64,000 nucleotides of DNA from Corallium rubrum (lineage: Eukaryota > Cnidaria > Anthozoa > Scleralcyonacea > Coralliidae), in NCBI GenBank assembly GCA_964035015.1, contig OZ036007.1:1919291-1983290 (forward strand). Reading direction: 5' to 3'. Below the pieces are notes generated by a model. It ran no database searches, had not been told where the DNA came from, and worked only from the letters and a program-made list of their open reading frames with translations. Positions 33,528-48,025 of this stretch are shown piece by piece (the first letter of the stretch is position 1; every line of letters starts with the position of its first letter). The position numbers were made by a program, and so were the translations under genes.

Positions 33528-34546
33528 ATGACGTCACAACGAGTTCTTTCAAAAATGGTGTCAAAGGACGACTTACGGCCTTGCAATGCGCACACGCACT
33601 TGTGTTGGCTCAGCAAGGGGGATAGATACTCTCTTGCAAAGATTGCCTACAAGACGAAAATGTCGAGAACAAGTGTTTTGCGACTTCTACATGCAGAAGA
33701 AATTGAAAGGGAAAAAAAGGAAAGAAAGCAGCCGGGGGAAAAGTTGGCAGACCTCAGGTTATGACAGCGCGTGATAAATGGAAACTTAAAAGAGCTATTG
33801 CGAAAATCCGCCAATTTCAAAAAAACGCGTAGAAAGGGGATCCTTACTGCAAAAGATCTAAAGCAACGACGTACATTTGCAAGGGCAATGTGTGCAAAAA
33901 ATGCCGATTATTGGACGAAAGACGTGGCATTTTATTTGGACAGAGTATCCTTCATCTACAAAGGAAACCCGATGAGTGATGCGGTGAAACCAAAGAACAG
34001 AGTTTGGCGAAAAAGAAGCGAGGGTCTCGTTGTAACAACGAAAGGAAGTAAAGATCTGGCCGGAGGCAACGATTGCATCTCATTGTCGCCATATCATATG
34101 GGAAAGGAGTAATTTTAGCCGAGCCATACGAAAAGATGAAGGGAAAATTTTTCGCGCAATTTATAACACGACATTTTCCAAATTTGTTCGAAATAGCTGG
34201 AAAAGGTGAAACAGACGAGAAAATATTTGTGATGGACAACGACCCTTCACAAACGCCTTCAAAAGCAAGAACATGTTTGGCAGACCTCGGCATTAGCGTG
34301 CAAGCCATTCCACCAAGATCGCCAGACCTTAACCCGATTGAGAATATATTCCATGTCGTTAGAAAGCGCATTGAAGCTCAAGTGAGAAAGAATAACATCA
34401 CACATCAGACATGGGATGAGTTCTGCAGTGCAGTTAAATACAATATTTGGTCAACGTCTAAAGAGTACATCGATAAGACAATATCCAGTATGCCTAAAAG
34501 ACTAAAGCATATTGTGAAAACTAAGGGTCGACGAACAAAATACTGA
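33528..34546 (+). pseudogene. Tc1/mariner-type transposase, unit 5
   Basis: Five-G form, as unit 2. Its B segment (33381-35622) joins the next B directly, without an A. Confidence 0.85.
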
Positions 34547-35622
34547 AGTCACTTACTAATTAAACCGTATCAATATTATCAACACATGTTGTGCAAAACA
34601 GCAATTCAATGTTATACATGGTCATAATAATTTGTATTTAATGTAAACTACAATTTAAGAATTAGTGATAACAAATAACCCGAATTTCAAAGACTGTATG
34701 TGAGTTTGAAGGAATAAACTAATTGTTTTGAAGTTGCCATGCAACTCAGCCGTGTTTAATAACGATGGTGTCGTATATCATATCCAGTTACCCGTCACTT
34801 TATATCAGTGTTTTTGATGGTAACAAATACATTTTATTAAAAATTTACGGTTAAACAAGCTTTGTTAAATCGAATTATATCATATTAATTCACTTTACCA
34901 TGGCAAAATCATAATTTTTCATACACTTTACCACACTTTACCACACTTTACCACAAACAGTGTATAATAATAGGATACTTAATTTAATTTATAAACTCCG
35001 CTGTGGTAAAGTGTGGTAAAGTGTGGTAAAGTGTATGAAAAATAATCGTATACCTATGGTAAAGTGTACTCATATGAAACGCTACATCATAAGGATTAAC
35101 ATGATGGTTTTGCATTAACACAAAATAGAAAATATAGGAAGTTATAGCACAGTATCTAATATAAGTCGTGCGAAACATGAACCACAGGGGTGCACTTCCT
35201 ACGAAGACAAAGTGGGTGTCACAATGGCAGTGTATATGAGAAAAGGTGTTATAGTGTACGCCATGACACTTTGGAGATAATTTTTAAGGGAATACTGCGA
35301 CCTCATTCTGACCATGAATAATAAAAGTAAATTTCTCGCAATTTGCATTATGTAAAATACAAGGTAATAGACAAAAATATAGTTACCAAGTGCCGTTACG
35401 TAAACGCGTGTTCGCAACTTGCCAAGCTTAAGTTATGATTTCTGAATTATGACAAAAATCAATTGAAATGCATAATTTGTATAATATATTATAAAATATA
35501 CTTTATTAAAACAATTAGGTGCTTCATTTTCACGTATTCTAAGTAATATTTGATGAAATTATTTAGTTAAAATTTGTTTTTCTCTTGAAAATAATCGTAA
35601 AATTTTGCATTAAAAACTCAGA

Positions 35623-35625
35623 CTG
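35623..35625 (+). other. CTG footprint at A-less junction 1
   Basis: The junction reads CTCAGA-CTG-TCTGAAAA where other units have A. CTG is what results when 3-base overhangs CAA (left end of A) and TTG (right end) are joined and mismatches repaired, as in mariner excision. Confidence 0.6.
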
Positions 35626-35772
35626 TCTGAAAATGATGGTATCTTTGTATTAACGTTTAACATTAAAAATTTAACTAAATGTATGCGATAATGTTAAGAA
35701 ACTGCTCTTACAAATAAAGTGCTAGCATTCCTTCTCTAAAATGATCAAAATTGATTATATGGGATATATTAA

Positions 35773-36791
35773 ATGACGTCACAACGAGTTCTTTCAAAAA
35801 TGGTGTCAAAGGACGACTTACGGCCTTGCAATGCGCACACGCACTTGTGTTGGCTCAGCAAGGGGGATAGATACTCTCTTGCAAAGATTGCCTACAAGAC
35901 GAAAATGTCGAGAACAAGTGTTTTGCGACTTCTACATGCAGAAGAAATTGAAAGGGAAAAAAAGGAAAGAAAGCAGCCGGGGGAAAAGTTGGCAGACCTC
36001 AGGTTATGACAGCGCGTGATAAATGGAAACTTAAAAGAGCTATTGCGAAAATCCGCCAATTTCAAAAAAACGCGTAGAAAGGGGATCCTTACTGCAAAAG
36101 ATCTAAAGCAACGACGTACATTTGCAAGGGCAATGTGTGCAAAAAATGCCGATTATTGGACGAAAGACGTGGCATTTTATTTGGACAGAGTATCCTTCAT
36201 CTACAAAGGAAACCCGATGAGTGATGCGGTGAAACCAAAGAACAGAGTTTGGCGAAAAAGAAGCGAGGGTCTCGTTGTAACAACGAAAGGAAGTAAAGAT
36301 CTGGCCGGAGGCAACGATTGCATCTCATTGTCGCCATATCATATGGGAAAGGAGTAATTTTAGCCGAGCCATACGAAAAGATGAAGGGAAAATTTTTCGC
36401 GCAATTTATAACACGACATTTTCCAAATTTGTTCGAAATAGCTGGAAAAGGTGAAACAGACGAGAAAATATTTGTGATGGACAACGACCCTTCACAAACG
36501 CCTTCAAAAGCAAGAACATGTTTGGCAGACCTCGGCATTAGCGTGCAAGCCATTCCACCAAGATCGCCAGACCTTAACCCGATTGAGAATATATTCCATG
36601 TCGTTAGAAAGCGCATTGAAGCTCAAGTGAGAAAGAATAACATCACACATCAGACATGGGATGAGTTCTGCAGTGCAGTTAAATACAATATTTGGTCAAC
36701 GTCTAAAGAGTACATCGATAAGACAATATCCAGTATGCCTAAAAGACTAAAGCATATTGTGAAAACTAAGGGTCGACGAACAAAATACTGA
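35773..36791 (+). pseudogene. Tc1/mariner-type transposase, unit 6
   Basis: Five-G form. It is only 2,245 bp after unit 5 because the intervening A is absent. Confidence 0.85.
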
Positions 36792-37867
36792 AGTCACTTA
36801 CTAATTAAACCGTATCAATATTATCAACACATGTTGTGCAAAACAGCAATTCAATGTTATACATGGTCATAATAATTTGTATTTAATGTAAACTACAATT
36901 TAAGAATTAGTGATAACAAATAACCCGAATTTCAAAGACTGTATGTGAGTTTGAAGGAATAAACTAATTGTTTTGAAGTTGCCATGCAACTCAGCCGTGT
37001 TTAATAACGATGGTGTCGTATATCATATCCAGTTACCCGTCACTTTATATCAGTGTTTTTGATGGTAACAAATACATTTTATTAAAAATTTACGGTTAAA
37101 CAAGCTTTGTTAAATCGAATTATATCATATTAATTCACTTTACCATGGCAAAATCATAATTTTTCATACACTTTACCACACTTTACCACACTTTACCACA
37201 AACAGTGTATAATAATAGGATACTTAATTTAATTTATAAACTCCGCTGTGGTAAAGTGTGGTAAAGTGTGGTAAAGTGTATGAAAAATAATCGTATACCT
37301 ATGGTAAAGTGTACTCATATGAAACGCTACATCATAAGGATTAACATGATGGTTTTGCATTAACACAAAATAGAAAATATAGGAAGTTATAGCACAGTAT
37401 CTAATATAAGTCGTGCGAAACATGAACCACAGGGGTGCACTTCCTACGAAGACAAAGTGGGTGTCACAATGGCAGTGTATATGAGAAAAGGTGTTATAGT
37501 GTACGCCATGACACTTTGGAGATAATTTTTAAGGGAATACTGCGACCTCATTCTGACCATGAATAATAAAAGTAAATTTCTCGCAATTTGCATTATGTAA
37601 AATACAAGGTAATAGACAAAAATATAGTTACCAAGTGCCGTTACGTAAACGCGTGTTCGCAACTTGCCAAGCTTAAGTTATGATTTCTGAATTATGACAA
37701 AAATCAATTGAAATGCATAATTTGTATAATATATTATAAAATATACTTTATTAAAACAATTAGGTGCTTCATTTTCACGTATTCTAAGTAATATTTGATG
37801 AAATTATTTAGTTAAAATTTGTTTTTCTCTTGAAAATAATCGTAAAATTTTGCATTAAAAACTCAGA

Positions 37868-38127
37868 CAATCATTGACAAAATGAGTTGGAACATGTGCA
37901 CCAAAGTAAGACATTTCACAATGTTTTTATATCCCCCCATCCCCCCTATTCAATGTTGGCTTCCTATCAACGGAAATGTGATGAGAACCTATAGAGAACA
38001 AATCACGAATGTTTTGTGGTGATACAACATTGTTTAGGGGGGAGGGGGAGGGGGGTCGAGGAATGTAGGCGGAGTGATGCAAAACATGTTAATGTTGCTT
38101 TTGTTACAACAATTTTGTCAATGATTG
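37868..38127. mobile_element. A segment before unit 7
   Basis: 260 bp, G-run G6-A-G5-A-G6, flanked by TCAGA and TCTGA. Confidence 0.85.
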
Positions 38128-38274
38128 TCTGAAAATGATGGTATCTTTGTATTAACGTTTAACATTAAAAATTTAACTAAATGTATGCGATAATGTTAAG
38201 AAACTGCTCTTACAAATAAAGTGCTAGCATTCCTTCTCTAAAATGATCAAAATTGATTATATGGGATATATTAA

Positions 38275-39293
38275 ATGACGTCACAACGAGTTCTTTCAAA
38301 AATGGTGTCAAAGGACGACTTACGGCCTTGCAATGCGCACACGCACTTGTGTTGGCTCAGCAAGGGGGATAGATACTCTCTTGCAAAGATTGCCTACAAG
38401 ACGAAAATGTCGAGAACAAGTGTTTTGCGACTTCTACATGCAGAAGAAATTGAAAGGGAAAAAAAGGAAAGAAAGCAGCCGGGGGAAAAGTTGGCAGACC
38501 TCAGGTTATGACAGCGCGTGATAAATGGAAACTTAAAAGAGCTATTGCGAAAATCCGCCAATTTCAAAAAAACGCGTAGAAAGGGGATCCTTACTGCAAA
38601 AGATCTAAAGCAACGACGTACATTTGCAAGGGCAATGTGTGCAAAAAATGCCGATTATTGGACGAAAGACGTGGCATTTTATTTGGACAGAGTATCCTTC
38701 ATCTACAAAGGAAACCCGATGAGTGATGCGGTGAAACCAAAGAACAGAGTTTGGCGAAAAAGAAGCGAGGGTCTCGTTGTAACAACGAAAGGAAGTAAAG
38801 ATCTGGCCGGAGGCAACGATTGCATCTCATTGTCGCCATATCATATGGGAAAGGAGTAATTTTAGCCGAGCCATACGAAAAGATGAAGGGAAAATTTTTC
38901 GCGCAATTTATAACACGACATTTTCCAAATTTGTTCGAAATAGCTGGAAAAGGTGAAACAGACGAGAAAATATTTGTGATGGACAACGACCCTTCACAAA
39001 CGCCTTCAAAAGCAAGAACATGTTTGGCAGACCTCGGCATTAGCGTGCAAGCCATTCCACCAAGATCGCCAGACCTTAACCCGATTGAGAATATATTCCA
39101 TGTCGTTAGAAAGCGCATTGAAGCTCAAGTGAGAAAGAATAACATCACACATCAGACATGGGATGAGTTCTGCAGTGCAGTTAAATACAATATTTGGTCA
39201 ACGTCTAAAGAGTACATCGATAAGACAATATCCAGTATGCCTAAAAGACTAAAGCATATTGTGAAAACTAAGGGTCGACGAACAAAATACTGA
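38275..39293 (+). pseudogene. Tc1/mariner-type transposase, unit 7
   Basis: Five-G form, as unit 2. Confidence 0.85.
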
Positions 39294-40369
39294 AGTCACT
39301 TACTAATTAAACCGTATCAATATTATCAACACATGTTGTGCAAAACAGCAATTCAATGTTATACATGGTCATAATAATTTGTATTTAATGTAAACTACAA
39401 TTTAAGAATTAGTGATAACAAATAACCCGAATTTCAAAGACTGTATGTGAGTTTGAAGGAATAAACTAATTGTTTTGAAGTTGCCATGCAACTCAGCCGT
39501 GTTTAATAACGATGGTGTCGTATATCATATCCAGTTACCCGTCACTTTATATCAGTGTTTTTGATGGTAACAAATACATTTTATTAAAAATTTACGGTTA
39601 AACAAGCTTTGTTAAATCGAATTATATCATATTAATTCACTTTACCATGGCAAAATCATAATTTTTCATACACTTTACCACACTTTACCACACTTTACCA
39701 CAAACAGTGTATAATAATAGGATACTTAATTTAATTTATAAACTCCGCTGTGGTAAAGTGTGGTAAAGTGTGGTAAAGTGTATGAAAAATAATCGTATAC
39801 CTATGGTAAAGTGTACTCATATGAAACGCTACATCATAAGGATTAACATGATGGTTTTGCATTAACACAAAATAGAAAATATAGGAAGTTATAGCACAGT
39901 ATCTAATATAAGTCGTGCGAAACATGAACCACAGGGGTGCACTTCCTACGAAGACAAAGTGGGTGTCACAATGGCAGTGTATATGAGAAAAGGTGTTATA
40001 GTGTACGCCATGACACTTTGGAGATAATTTTTAAGGGAATACTGCGACCTCATTCTGACCATGAATAATAAAAGTAAATTTCTCGCAATTTGCATTATGT
40101 AAAATACAAGGTAATAGACAAAAATATAGTTACCAAGTGCCGTTACGTAAACGCGTGTTCGCAACTTGCCAAGCTTAAGTTATGATTTCTGAATTATGAC
40201 AAAAATCAATTGAAATGCATAATTTGTATAATATATTATAAAATATACTTTATTAAAACAATTAGGTGCTTCATTTTCACGTATTCTAAGTAATATTTGA
40301 TGAAATTATTTAGTTAAAATTTGTTTTTCTCTTGAAAATAATCGTAAAATTTTGCATTAAAAACTCAGA

Positions 40370-40628
40370 CAATCATTGACAAAATGAGTTGGAACATGTG
40401 CACCAAAGTAAGACATTTCACAATGTTTTTATATCCCCCCATCCCCCCTATTCAATGTTGGCTTCCTATCAACGGAAATGTGATGAGAACCTATAGAGAA
40501 CAAATCACGAATGTTTTGTGGTGATACAACATTGTTTAGGGGGAGGGGGGGGGGGGTCGAGGAATGTAGGCGGAGTGATGCAAAACATGTTAATGTTGCT
40601 TTTGTTACAACAATTTTGTCAATGATTG
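40370..40628. mobile_element. A segment before unit 8
   Basis: 259 bp. The G-run is G5-A-G12, the second A of the tract being read as G. Confidence 0.85.
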
Positions 40629-40775
40629 TCTGAAAATGATGGTATCTTTGTATTAACGTTTAACATTAAAAATTTAACTAAATGTATGCGATAATGTTAA
40701 GAAACTGCTCTTACAAATAAAGTGCTAGCATTCCTTCTCTAAAATGATCAAAATTGATTATATGGGATATATTAA

Positions 40776-41794
40776 ATGACGTCACAACGAGTTCTTTCAA
40801 AAATGGTGTCAAAGGACGACTTACGGCCTTGCAATGCGCACACGCACTTGTGTTGGCTCAGCAAGGGGGATAGATACTCTCTTGCAAAGATTGCCTACAA
40901 GACGAAAATGTCGAGAACAAGTGTTTTGCGACTTCTACATGCAGAAGAAATTGAAAGGGAAAAAAAGGAAAGAAAGCAGCCGGGGGAAAAGTTGGCAGAC
41001 CTCAGGTTATGACAGCGCGTGATAAATGGAAACTTAAAAGAGCTATTGCGAAAATCCGCCAATTTCAAAAAAACGCGTAGAAAGGGGATCCTTACTGCAA
41101 AAGATCTAAAGCAACGACGTACATTTGCAAGGGCAATGTGTGCAAAAAATGCCGATTATTGGACGAAAGACGTGGCATTTTATTTGGACAGAGTATCCTT
41201 CATCTACAAAGGAAACCCGATGAGTGATGCGGTGAAACCAAAGAACAGAGTTTGGCGAAAAAGAAGCGAGGGTCTCGTTGTAACAACGAAAGGAAGTAAA
41301 GATCTGGCCGGAGGCAACGATTGCATCTCATTGTCGCCATATCATATGGGAAAGGAGTAATTTTAGCCGAGCCATACGAAAAGATGAAGGGAAAATTTTT
41401 CGCGCAATTTATAACACGACATTTTCCAAATTTGTTCGAAATAGCTGGAAAAGGTGAAACAGACGAGAAAATATTTGTGATGGACAACGACCCTTCACAA
41501 ACGCCTTCAAAAGCAAGAACATGTTTGGCAGACCTCGGCATTAGCGTGCAAGCCATTCCACCAAGATCGCCAGACCTTAACCCGATTGAGAATATATTCC
41601 ATGTCGTTAGAAAGCGCATTGAAGCTCAAGTGAGAAAGAATAACATCACACATCAGACATGGGATGAGTTCTGCAGTGCAGTTAAATACAATATTTGGTC
41701 AACGTCTAAAGAGTACATCGATAAGACAATATCCAGTATGCCTAAAAGACTAAAGCATATTGTGAAAACTAAGGGTCGACGAACAAAATACTGA
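40776..41794 (+). pseudogene. Tc1/mariner-type transposase, unit 8
   Basis: Five-G form, as unit 2. Its B segment ends at the second A-less junction. Confidence 0.85.
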
Positions 41795-42870
41795 AGTCAC
41801 TTACTAATTAAACCGTATCAATATTATCAACACATGTTGTGCAAAACAGCAATTCAATGTTATACATGGTCATAATAATTTGTATTTAATGTAAACTACA
41901 ATTTAAGAATTAGTGATAACAAATAACCCGAATTTCAAAGACTGTATGTGAGTTTGAAGGAATAAACTAATTGTTTTGAAGTTGCCATGCAACTCAGCCG
42001 TGTTTAATAACGATGGTGTCGTATATCATATCCAGTTACCCGTCACTTTATATCAGTGTTTTTGATGGTAACAAATACATTTTATTAAAAATTTACGGTT
42101 AAACAAGCTTTGTTAAATCGAATTATATCATATTAATTCACTTTACCATGGCAAAATCATAATTTTTCATACACTTTACCACACTTTACCACACTTTACC
42201 ACAAACAGTGTATAATAATAGGATACTTAATTTAATTTATAAACTCCGCTGTGGTAAAGTGTGGTAAAGTGTGGTAAAGTGTATGAAAAATAATCGTATA
42301 CCTATGGTAAAGTGTACTCATATGAAACGCTACATCATAAGGATTAACATGATGGTTTTGCATTAACACAAAATAGAAAATATAGGAAGTTATAGCACAG
42401 TATCTAATATAAGTCGTGCGAAACATGAACCACAGGGGTGCACTTCCTACGAAGACAAAGTGGGTGTCACAATGGCAGTGTATATGAGAAAAGGTGTTAT
42501 AGTGTACGCCATGACACTTTGGAGATAATTTTTAAGGGAATACTGCGACCTCATTCTGACCATGAATAATAAAAGTAAATTTCTCGCAATTTGCATTATG
42601 TAAAATACAAGGTAATAGACAAAAATATAGTTACCAAGTGCCGTTACGTAAACGCGTGTTCGCAACTTGCCAAGCTTAAGTTATGATTTCTGAATTATGA
42701 CAAAAATCAATTGAAATGCATAATTTGTATAATATATTATAAAATATACTTTATTAAAACAATTAGGTGCTTCATTTTCACGTATTCTAAGTAATATTTG
42801 ATGAAATTATTTAGTTAAAATTTGTTTTTCTCTTGAAAATAATCGTAAAATTTTGCATTAAAAACTCAGA

Positions 42871-42873
42871 CTG
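42871..42873 (+). other. CTG footprint at A-less junction 2
   Basis: Same CTCAGA-CTG-TCTGAAAA sequence as at 35623, exactly 7,248 bases downstream (three units), which suggests block duplication rather than a second excision. Confidence 0.6.
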
Positions 42874-43020
42874 TCTGAAAATGATGGTATCTTTGTATTA
42901 ACGTTTAACATTAAAAATTTAACTAAATGTATGCGATAATGTTAAGAAACTGCTCTTACAAATAAAGTGCTAGCATTCCTTCTCTAAAATGATCAAAATT
43001 GATTATATGGGATATATTAA

Positions 43021-44040
43021 ATGACGTCACAACGAGTTCTTTCAAAAATGGTGTCAAAGGACGACTTACGGCCTTGCAATGCGCACACGCACTTGTGTTG
43101 GCTCAGCAAGGGGGATAGATACTCTCTTGCAAAGATTGCCTACAAGACGAAAATGTCGAGAACAAGTGTTTTGCGACTTCTACATGCAGAAGAAATTGAA
43201 AGGGAAAAAAAGGAAAGAAAGCAGCCGGGGGGAAAAGTTGGCAGACCTCAGGTTATGACAGCGCGTGATAAATGGAAACTTAAAAGAGCTATTGCGAAAA
43301 TCCGCCAATTTCAAAAAAACGCGTAGAAAGGGGATCCTTACTGCAAAAGATCTAAAGCAACGACGTACATTTGCAAGGGCAATGTGTGCAAAAAATGCCG
43401 ATTATTGGACGAAAGACGTGGCATTTTATTTGGACAGAGTATCCTTCATCTACAAAGGAAACCCGATGAGTGATGCGGTGAAACCAAAGAACAGAGTTTG
43501 GCGAAAAAGAAGCGAGGGTCTCGTTGTAACAACGAAAGGAAGTAAAGATCTGGCCGGAGGCAACGATTGCATCTCATTGTCGCCATATCATATGGGAAAG
43601 GAGTAATTTTAGCCGAGCCATACGAAAAGATGAAGGGAAAATTTTTCGCGCAATTTATAACACGACATTTTCCAAATTTGTTCGAAATAGCTGGAAAAGG
43701 TGAAACAGACGAGAAAATATTTGTGATGGACAACGACCCTTCACAAACGCCTTCAAAAGCAAGAACATGTTTGGCAGACCTCGGCATTAGCGTGCAAGCC
43801 ATTCCACCAAGATCGCCAGACCTTAACCCGATTGAGAATATATTCCATGTCGTTAGAAAGCGCATTGAAGCTCAAGTGAGAAAGAATAACATCACACATC
43901 AGACATGGGATGAGTTCTGCAGTGCAGTTAAATACAATATTTGGTCAACGTCTAAAGAGTACATCGATAAGACAATATCCAGTATGCCTAAAAGACTAAA
44001 GCATATTGTGAAAACTAAGGGTCGACGAACAAAATACTGA
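43021..44040 (+). pseudogene. Tc1/mariner-type transposase, unit 9
   Basis: Shares the six-G form with unit 1 only, so part 1 runs 101 codons and includes the GRPQ linker. Parts 2 and 3 are as in the other units. Its B segment is 2,243 bp. Confidence 0.85.
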
Positions 44041-45116
44041 AGTCACTTACTAATTAAACCGTATCAATATTATCAACACATGTTGTGCAAAACAGCAATT
44101 CAATGTTATACATGGTCATAATAATTTGTATTTAATGTAAACTACAATTTAAGAATTAGTGATAACAAATAACCCGAATTTCAAAGACTGTATGTGAGTT
44201 TGAAGGAATAAACTAATTGTTTTGAAGTTGCCATGCAACTCAGCCGTGTTTAATAACGATGGTGTCGTATATCATATCCAGTTACCCGTCACTTTATATC
44301 AGTGTTTTTGATGGTAACAAATACATTTTATTAAAAATTTACGGTTAAACAAGCTTTGTTAAATCGAATTATATCATATTAATTCACTTTACCATGGCAA
44401 AATCATAATTTTTCATACACTTTACCACACTTTACCACACTTTACCACAAACAGTGTATAATAATAGGATACTTAATTTAATTTATAAACTCCGCTGTGG
44501 TAAAGTGTGGTAAAGTGTGGTAAAGTGTATGAAAAATAATCGTATACCTATGGTAAAGTGTACTCATATGAAACGCTACATCATAAGGATTAACATGATG
44601 GTTTTGCATTAACACAAAATAGAAAATATAGGAAGTTATAGCACAGTATCTAATATAAGTCGTGCGAAACATGAACCACAGGGGTGCACTTCCTACGAAG
44701 ACAAAGTGGGTGTCACAATGGCAGTGTATATGAGAAAAGGTGTTATAGTGTACGCCATGACACTTTGGAGATAATTTTTAAGGGAATACTGCGACCTCAT
44801 TCTGACCATGAATAATAAAAGTAAATTTCTCGCAATTTGCATTATGTAAAATACAAGGTAATAGACAAAAATATAGTTACCAAGTGCCGTTACGTAAACG
44901 CGTGTTCGCAACTTGCCAAGCTTAAGTTATGATTTCTGAATTATGACAAAAATCAATTGAAATGCATAATTTGTATAATATATTATAAAATATACTTTAT
45001 TAAAACAATTAGGTGCTTCATTTTCACGTATTCTAAGTAATATTTGATGAAATTATTTAGTTAAAATTTGTTTTTCTCTTGAAAATAATCGTAAAATTTT
45101 GCATTAAAAACTCAGA

Positions 45117-45375
45117 CAATCATTGACAAAATGAGTTGGAACATGTGCACCAAAGTAAGACATTTCACAATGTTTTTATATCCCCCCATCCCCCCTATTC
45201 AATGTTGGCTTCCTATCAACGGAAATGTGATGAGAACCTATAGAGAACAAATCACGAATGTTTTGTGGTGATACAACATTGTTTAGGGGGAGGGGGAGGG
45301 GGGTCGAGGAATGTAGGCGGAGTGATGCAAAACATGTTAATGTTGCTTTTGTTACAACAATTTTGTCAATGATTG
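45117..45375. mobile_element. A segment before unit 10
   Basis: 259 bp, G-run G5-A-G5-A-G6, flanked by TCAGA and TCTGA. Confidence 0.85.
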
Positions 45376-45522
45376 TCTGAAAATGATGGTATCTTTGTAT
45401 TAACGTTTAACATTAAAAATTTAACTAAATGTATGCGATAATGTTAAGAAACTGCTCTTACAAATAAAGTGCTAGCATTCCTTCTCTAAAATGATCAAAA
45501 TTGATTATATGGGATATATTAA

Positions 45523-46541
45523 ATGACGTCACAACGAGTTCTTTCAAAAATGGTGTCAAAGGACGACTTACGGCCTTGCAATGCGCACACGCACTTGTGT
45601 TGGCTCAGCAAGGGGGATAGATACTCTCTTGCAAAGATTGCCTACAAGACGAAAATGTCGAGAACAAGTGTTTTGCGACTTCTACATGCAGAAGAAATTG
45701 AAAGGGAAAAAAAGGAAAGAAAGCAGCCGGGGGAAAAGTTGGCAGACCTCAGGTTATGACAGCGCGTGATAAATGGAAACTTAAAAGAGCTATTGCGAAA
45801 ATCCGCCAATTTCAAAAAAACGCGTAGAAAGGGGATCCTTACTGCAAAAGATCTAAAGCAACGACGTACATTTGCAAGGGCAATGTGTGCAAAAAATGCC
45901 GATTATTGGACGAAAGACGTGGCATTTTATTTGGACAGAGTATCCTTCATCTACAAAGGAAACCCGATGAGTGATGCGGTGAAACCAAAGAACAGAGTTT
46001 GGCGAAAAAGAAGCGAGGGTCTCGTTGTAACAACGAAAGGAAGTAAAGATCTGGCCGGAGGCAACGATTGCATCTCATTGTCGCCATATCATATGGGAAA
46101 GGAGTAATTTTAGCCGAGCCATACGAAAAGATGAAGGGAAAATTTTTCGCGCAATTTATAACACGACATTTTCCAAATTTGTTCGAAATAGCTGGAAAAG
46201 GTGAAACAGACGAGAAAATATTTGTGATGGACAACGACCCTTCACAAACGCCTTCAAAAGCAAGAACATGTTTGGCAGACCTCGGCATTAGCGTGCAAGC
46301 CATTCCACCAAGATCGCCAGACCTTAACCCGATTGAGAATATATTCCATGTCGTTAGAAAGCGCATTGAAGCTCAAGTGAGAAAGAATAACATCACACAT
46401 CAGACATGGGATGAGTTCTGCAGTGCAGTTAAATACAATATTTGGTCAACGTCTAAAGAGTACATCGATAAGACAATATCCAGTATGCCTAAAAGACTAA
46501 AGCATATTGTGAAAACTAAGGGTCGACGAACAAAATACTGA
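45523..46541 (+). pseudogene. Tc1/mariner-type transposase, unit 10
   Basis: Five-G form, as unit 2. Confidence 0.85.
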
Positions 46542-47617
46542 AGTCACTTACTAATTAAACCGTATCAATATTATCAACACATGTTGTGCAAAACAGCAAT
46601 TCAATGTTATACATGGTCATAATAATTTGTATTTAATGTAAACTACAATTTAAGAATTAGTGATAACAAATAACCCGAATTTCAAAGACTGTATGTGAGT
46701 TTGAAGGAATAAACTAATTGTTTTGAAGTTGCCATGCAACTCAGCCGTGTTTAATAACGATGGTGTCGTATATCATATCCAGTTACCCGTCACTTTATAT
46801 CAGTGTTTTTGATGGTAACAAATACATTTTATTAAAAATTTACGGTTAAACAAGCTTTGTTAAATCGAATTATATCATATTAATTCACTTTACCATGGCA
46901 AAATCATAATTTTTCATACACTTTACCACACTTTACCACACTTTACCACAAACAGTGTATAATAATAGGATACTTAATTTAATTTATAAACTCCGCTGTG
47001 GTAAAGTGTGGTAAAGTGTGGTAAAGTGTATGAAAAATAATCGTATACCTATGGTAAAGTGTACTCATATGAAACGCTACATCATAAGGATTAACATGAT
47101 GGTTTTGCATTAACACAAAATAGAAAATATAGGAAGTTATAGCACAGTATCTAATATAAGTCGTGCGAAACATGAACCACAGGGGTGCACTTCCTACGAA
47201 GACAAAGTGGGTGTCACAATGGCAGTGTATATGAGAAAAGGTGTTATAGTGTACGCCATGACACTTTGGAGATAATTTTTAAGGGAATACTGCGACCTCA
47301 TTCTGACCATGAATAATAAAAGTAAATTTCTCGCAATTTGCATTATGTAAAATACAAGGTAATAGACAAAAATATAGTTACCAAGTGCCGTTACGTAAAC
47401 GCGTGTTCGCAACTTGCCAAGCTTAAGTTATGATTTCTGAATTATGACAAAAATCAATTGAAATGCATAATTTGTATAATATATTATAAAATATACTTTA
47501 TTAAAACAATTAGGTGCTTCATTTTCACGTATTCTAAGTAATATTTGATGAAATTATTTAGTTAAAATTTGTTTTTCTCTTGAAAATAATCGTAAAATTT
47601 TGCATTAAAAACTCAGA

Positions 47618-47878
47618 CAATCATTGACAAAATGAGTTGGAACATGTGCACCAAAGTAAGACATTTCACAATGTTTTTATATCCCCCCATCCCCCCTATT
47701 CAATGTTGGCTTCCTATCAACGGAAATGTGATGAGAACCTATAGAGAACAAATCACGAATGTTTTGTGGTGATACAACATTGTTTAGGGGGGAGGGGGGA
47801 GGGGGGTCGAGGAATGTAGGCGGAGTGATGCAAAACATGTTAATGTTGCTTTTGTTACAACAATTTTGTCAATGATTG
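47618..47878. mobile_element. A segment before unit 11
   Basis: 261 bp, G-run G6-A-G6-A-G6, flanked by TCAGA and TCTGA. Confidence 0.85.
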
Positions 47879-48025
47879 TCTGAAAATGATGGTATCTTTG
47901 TATTAACGTTTAACATTAAAAATTTAACTAAATGTATGCGATAATGTTAAGAAACTGCTCTTACAAATAAAGTGCTAGCATTCCTTCTCTAAAATGATCA
48001 AAATTGATTATATGGGATATATTAA

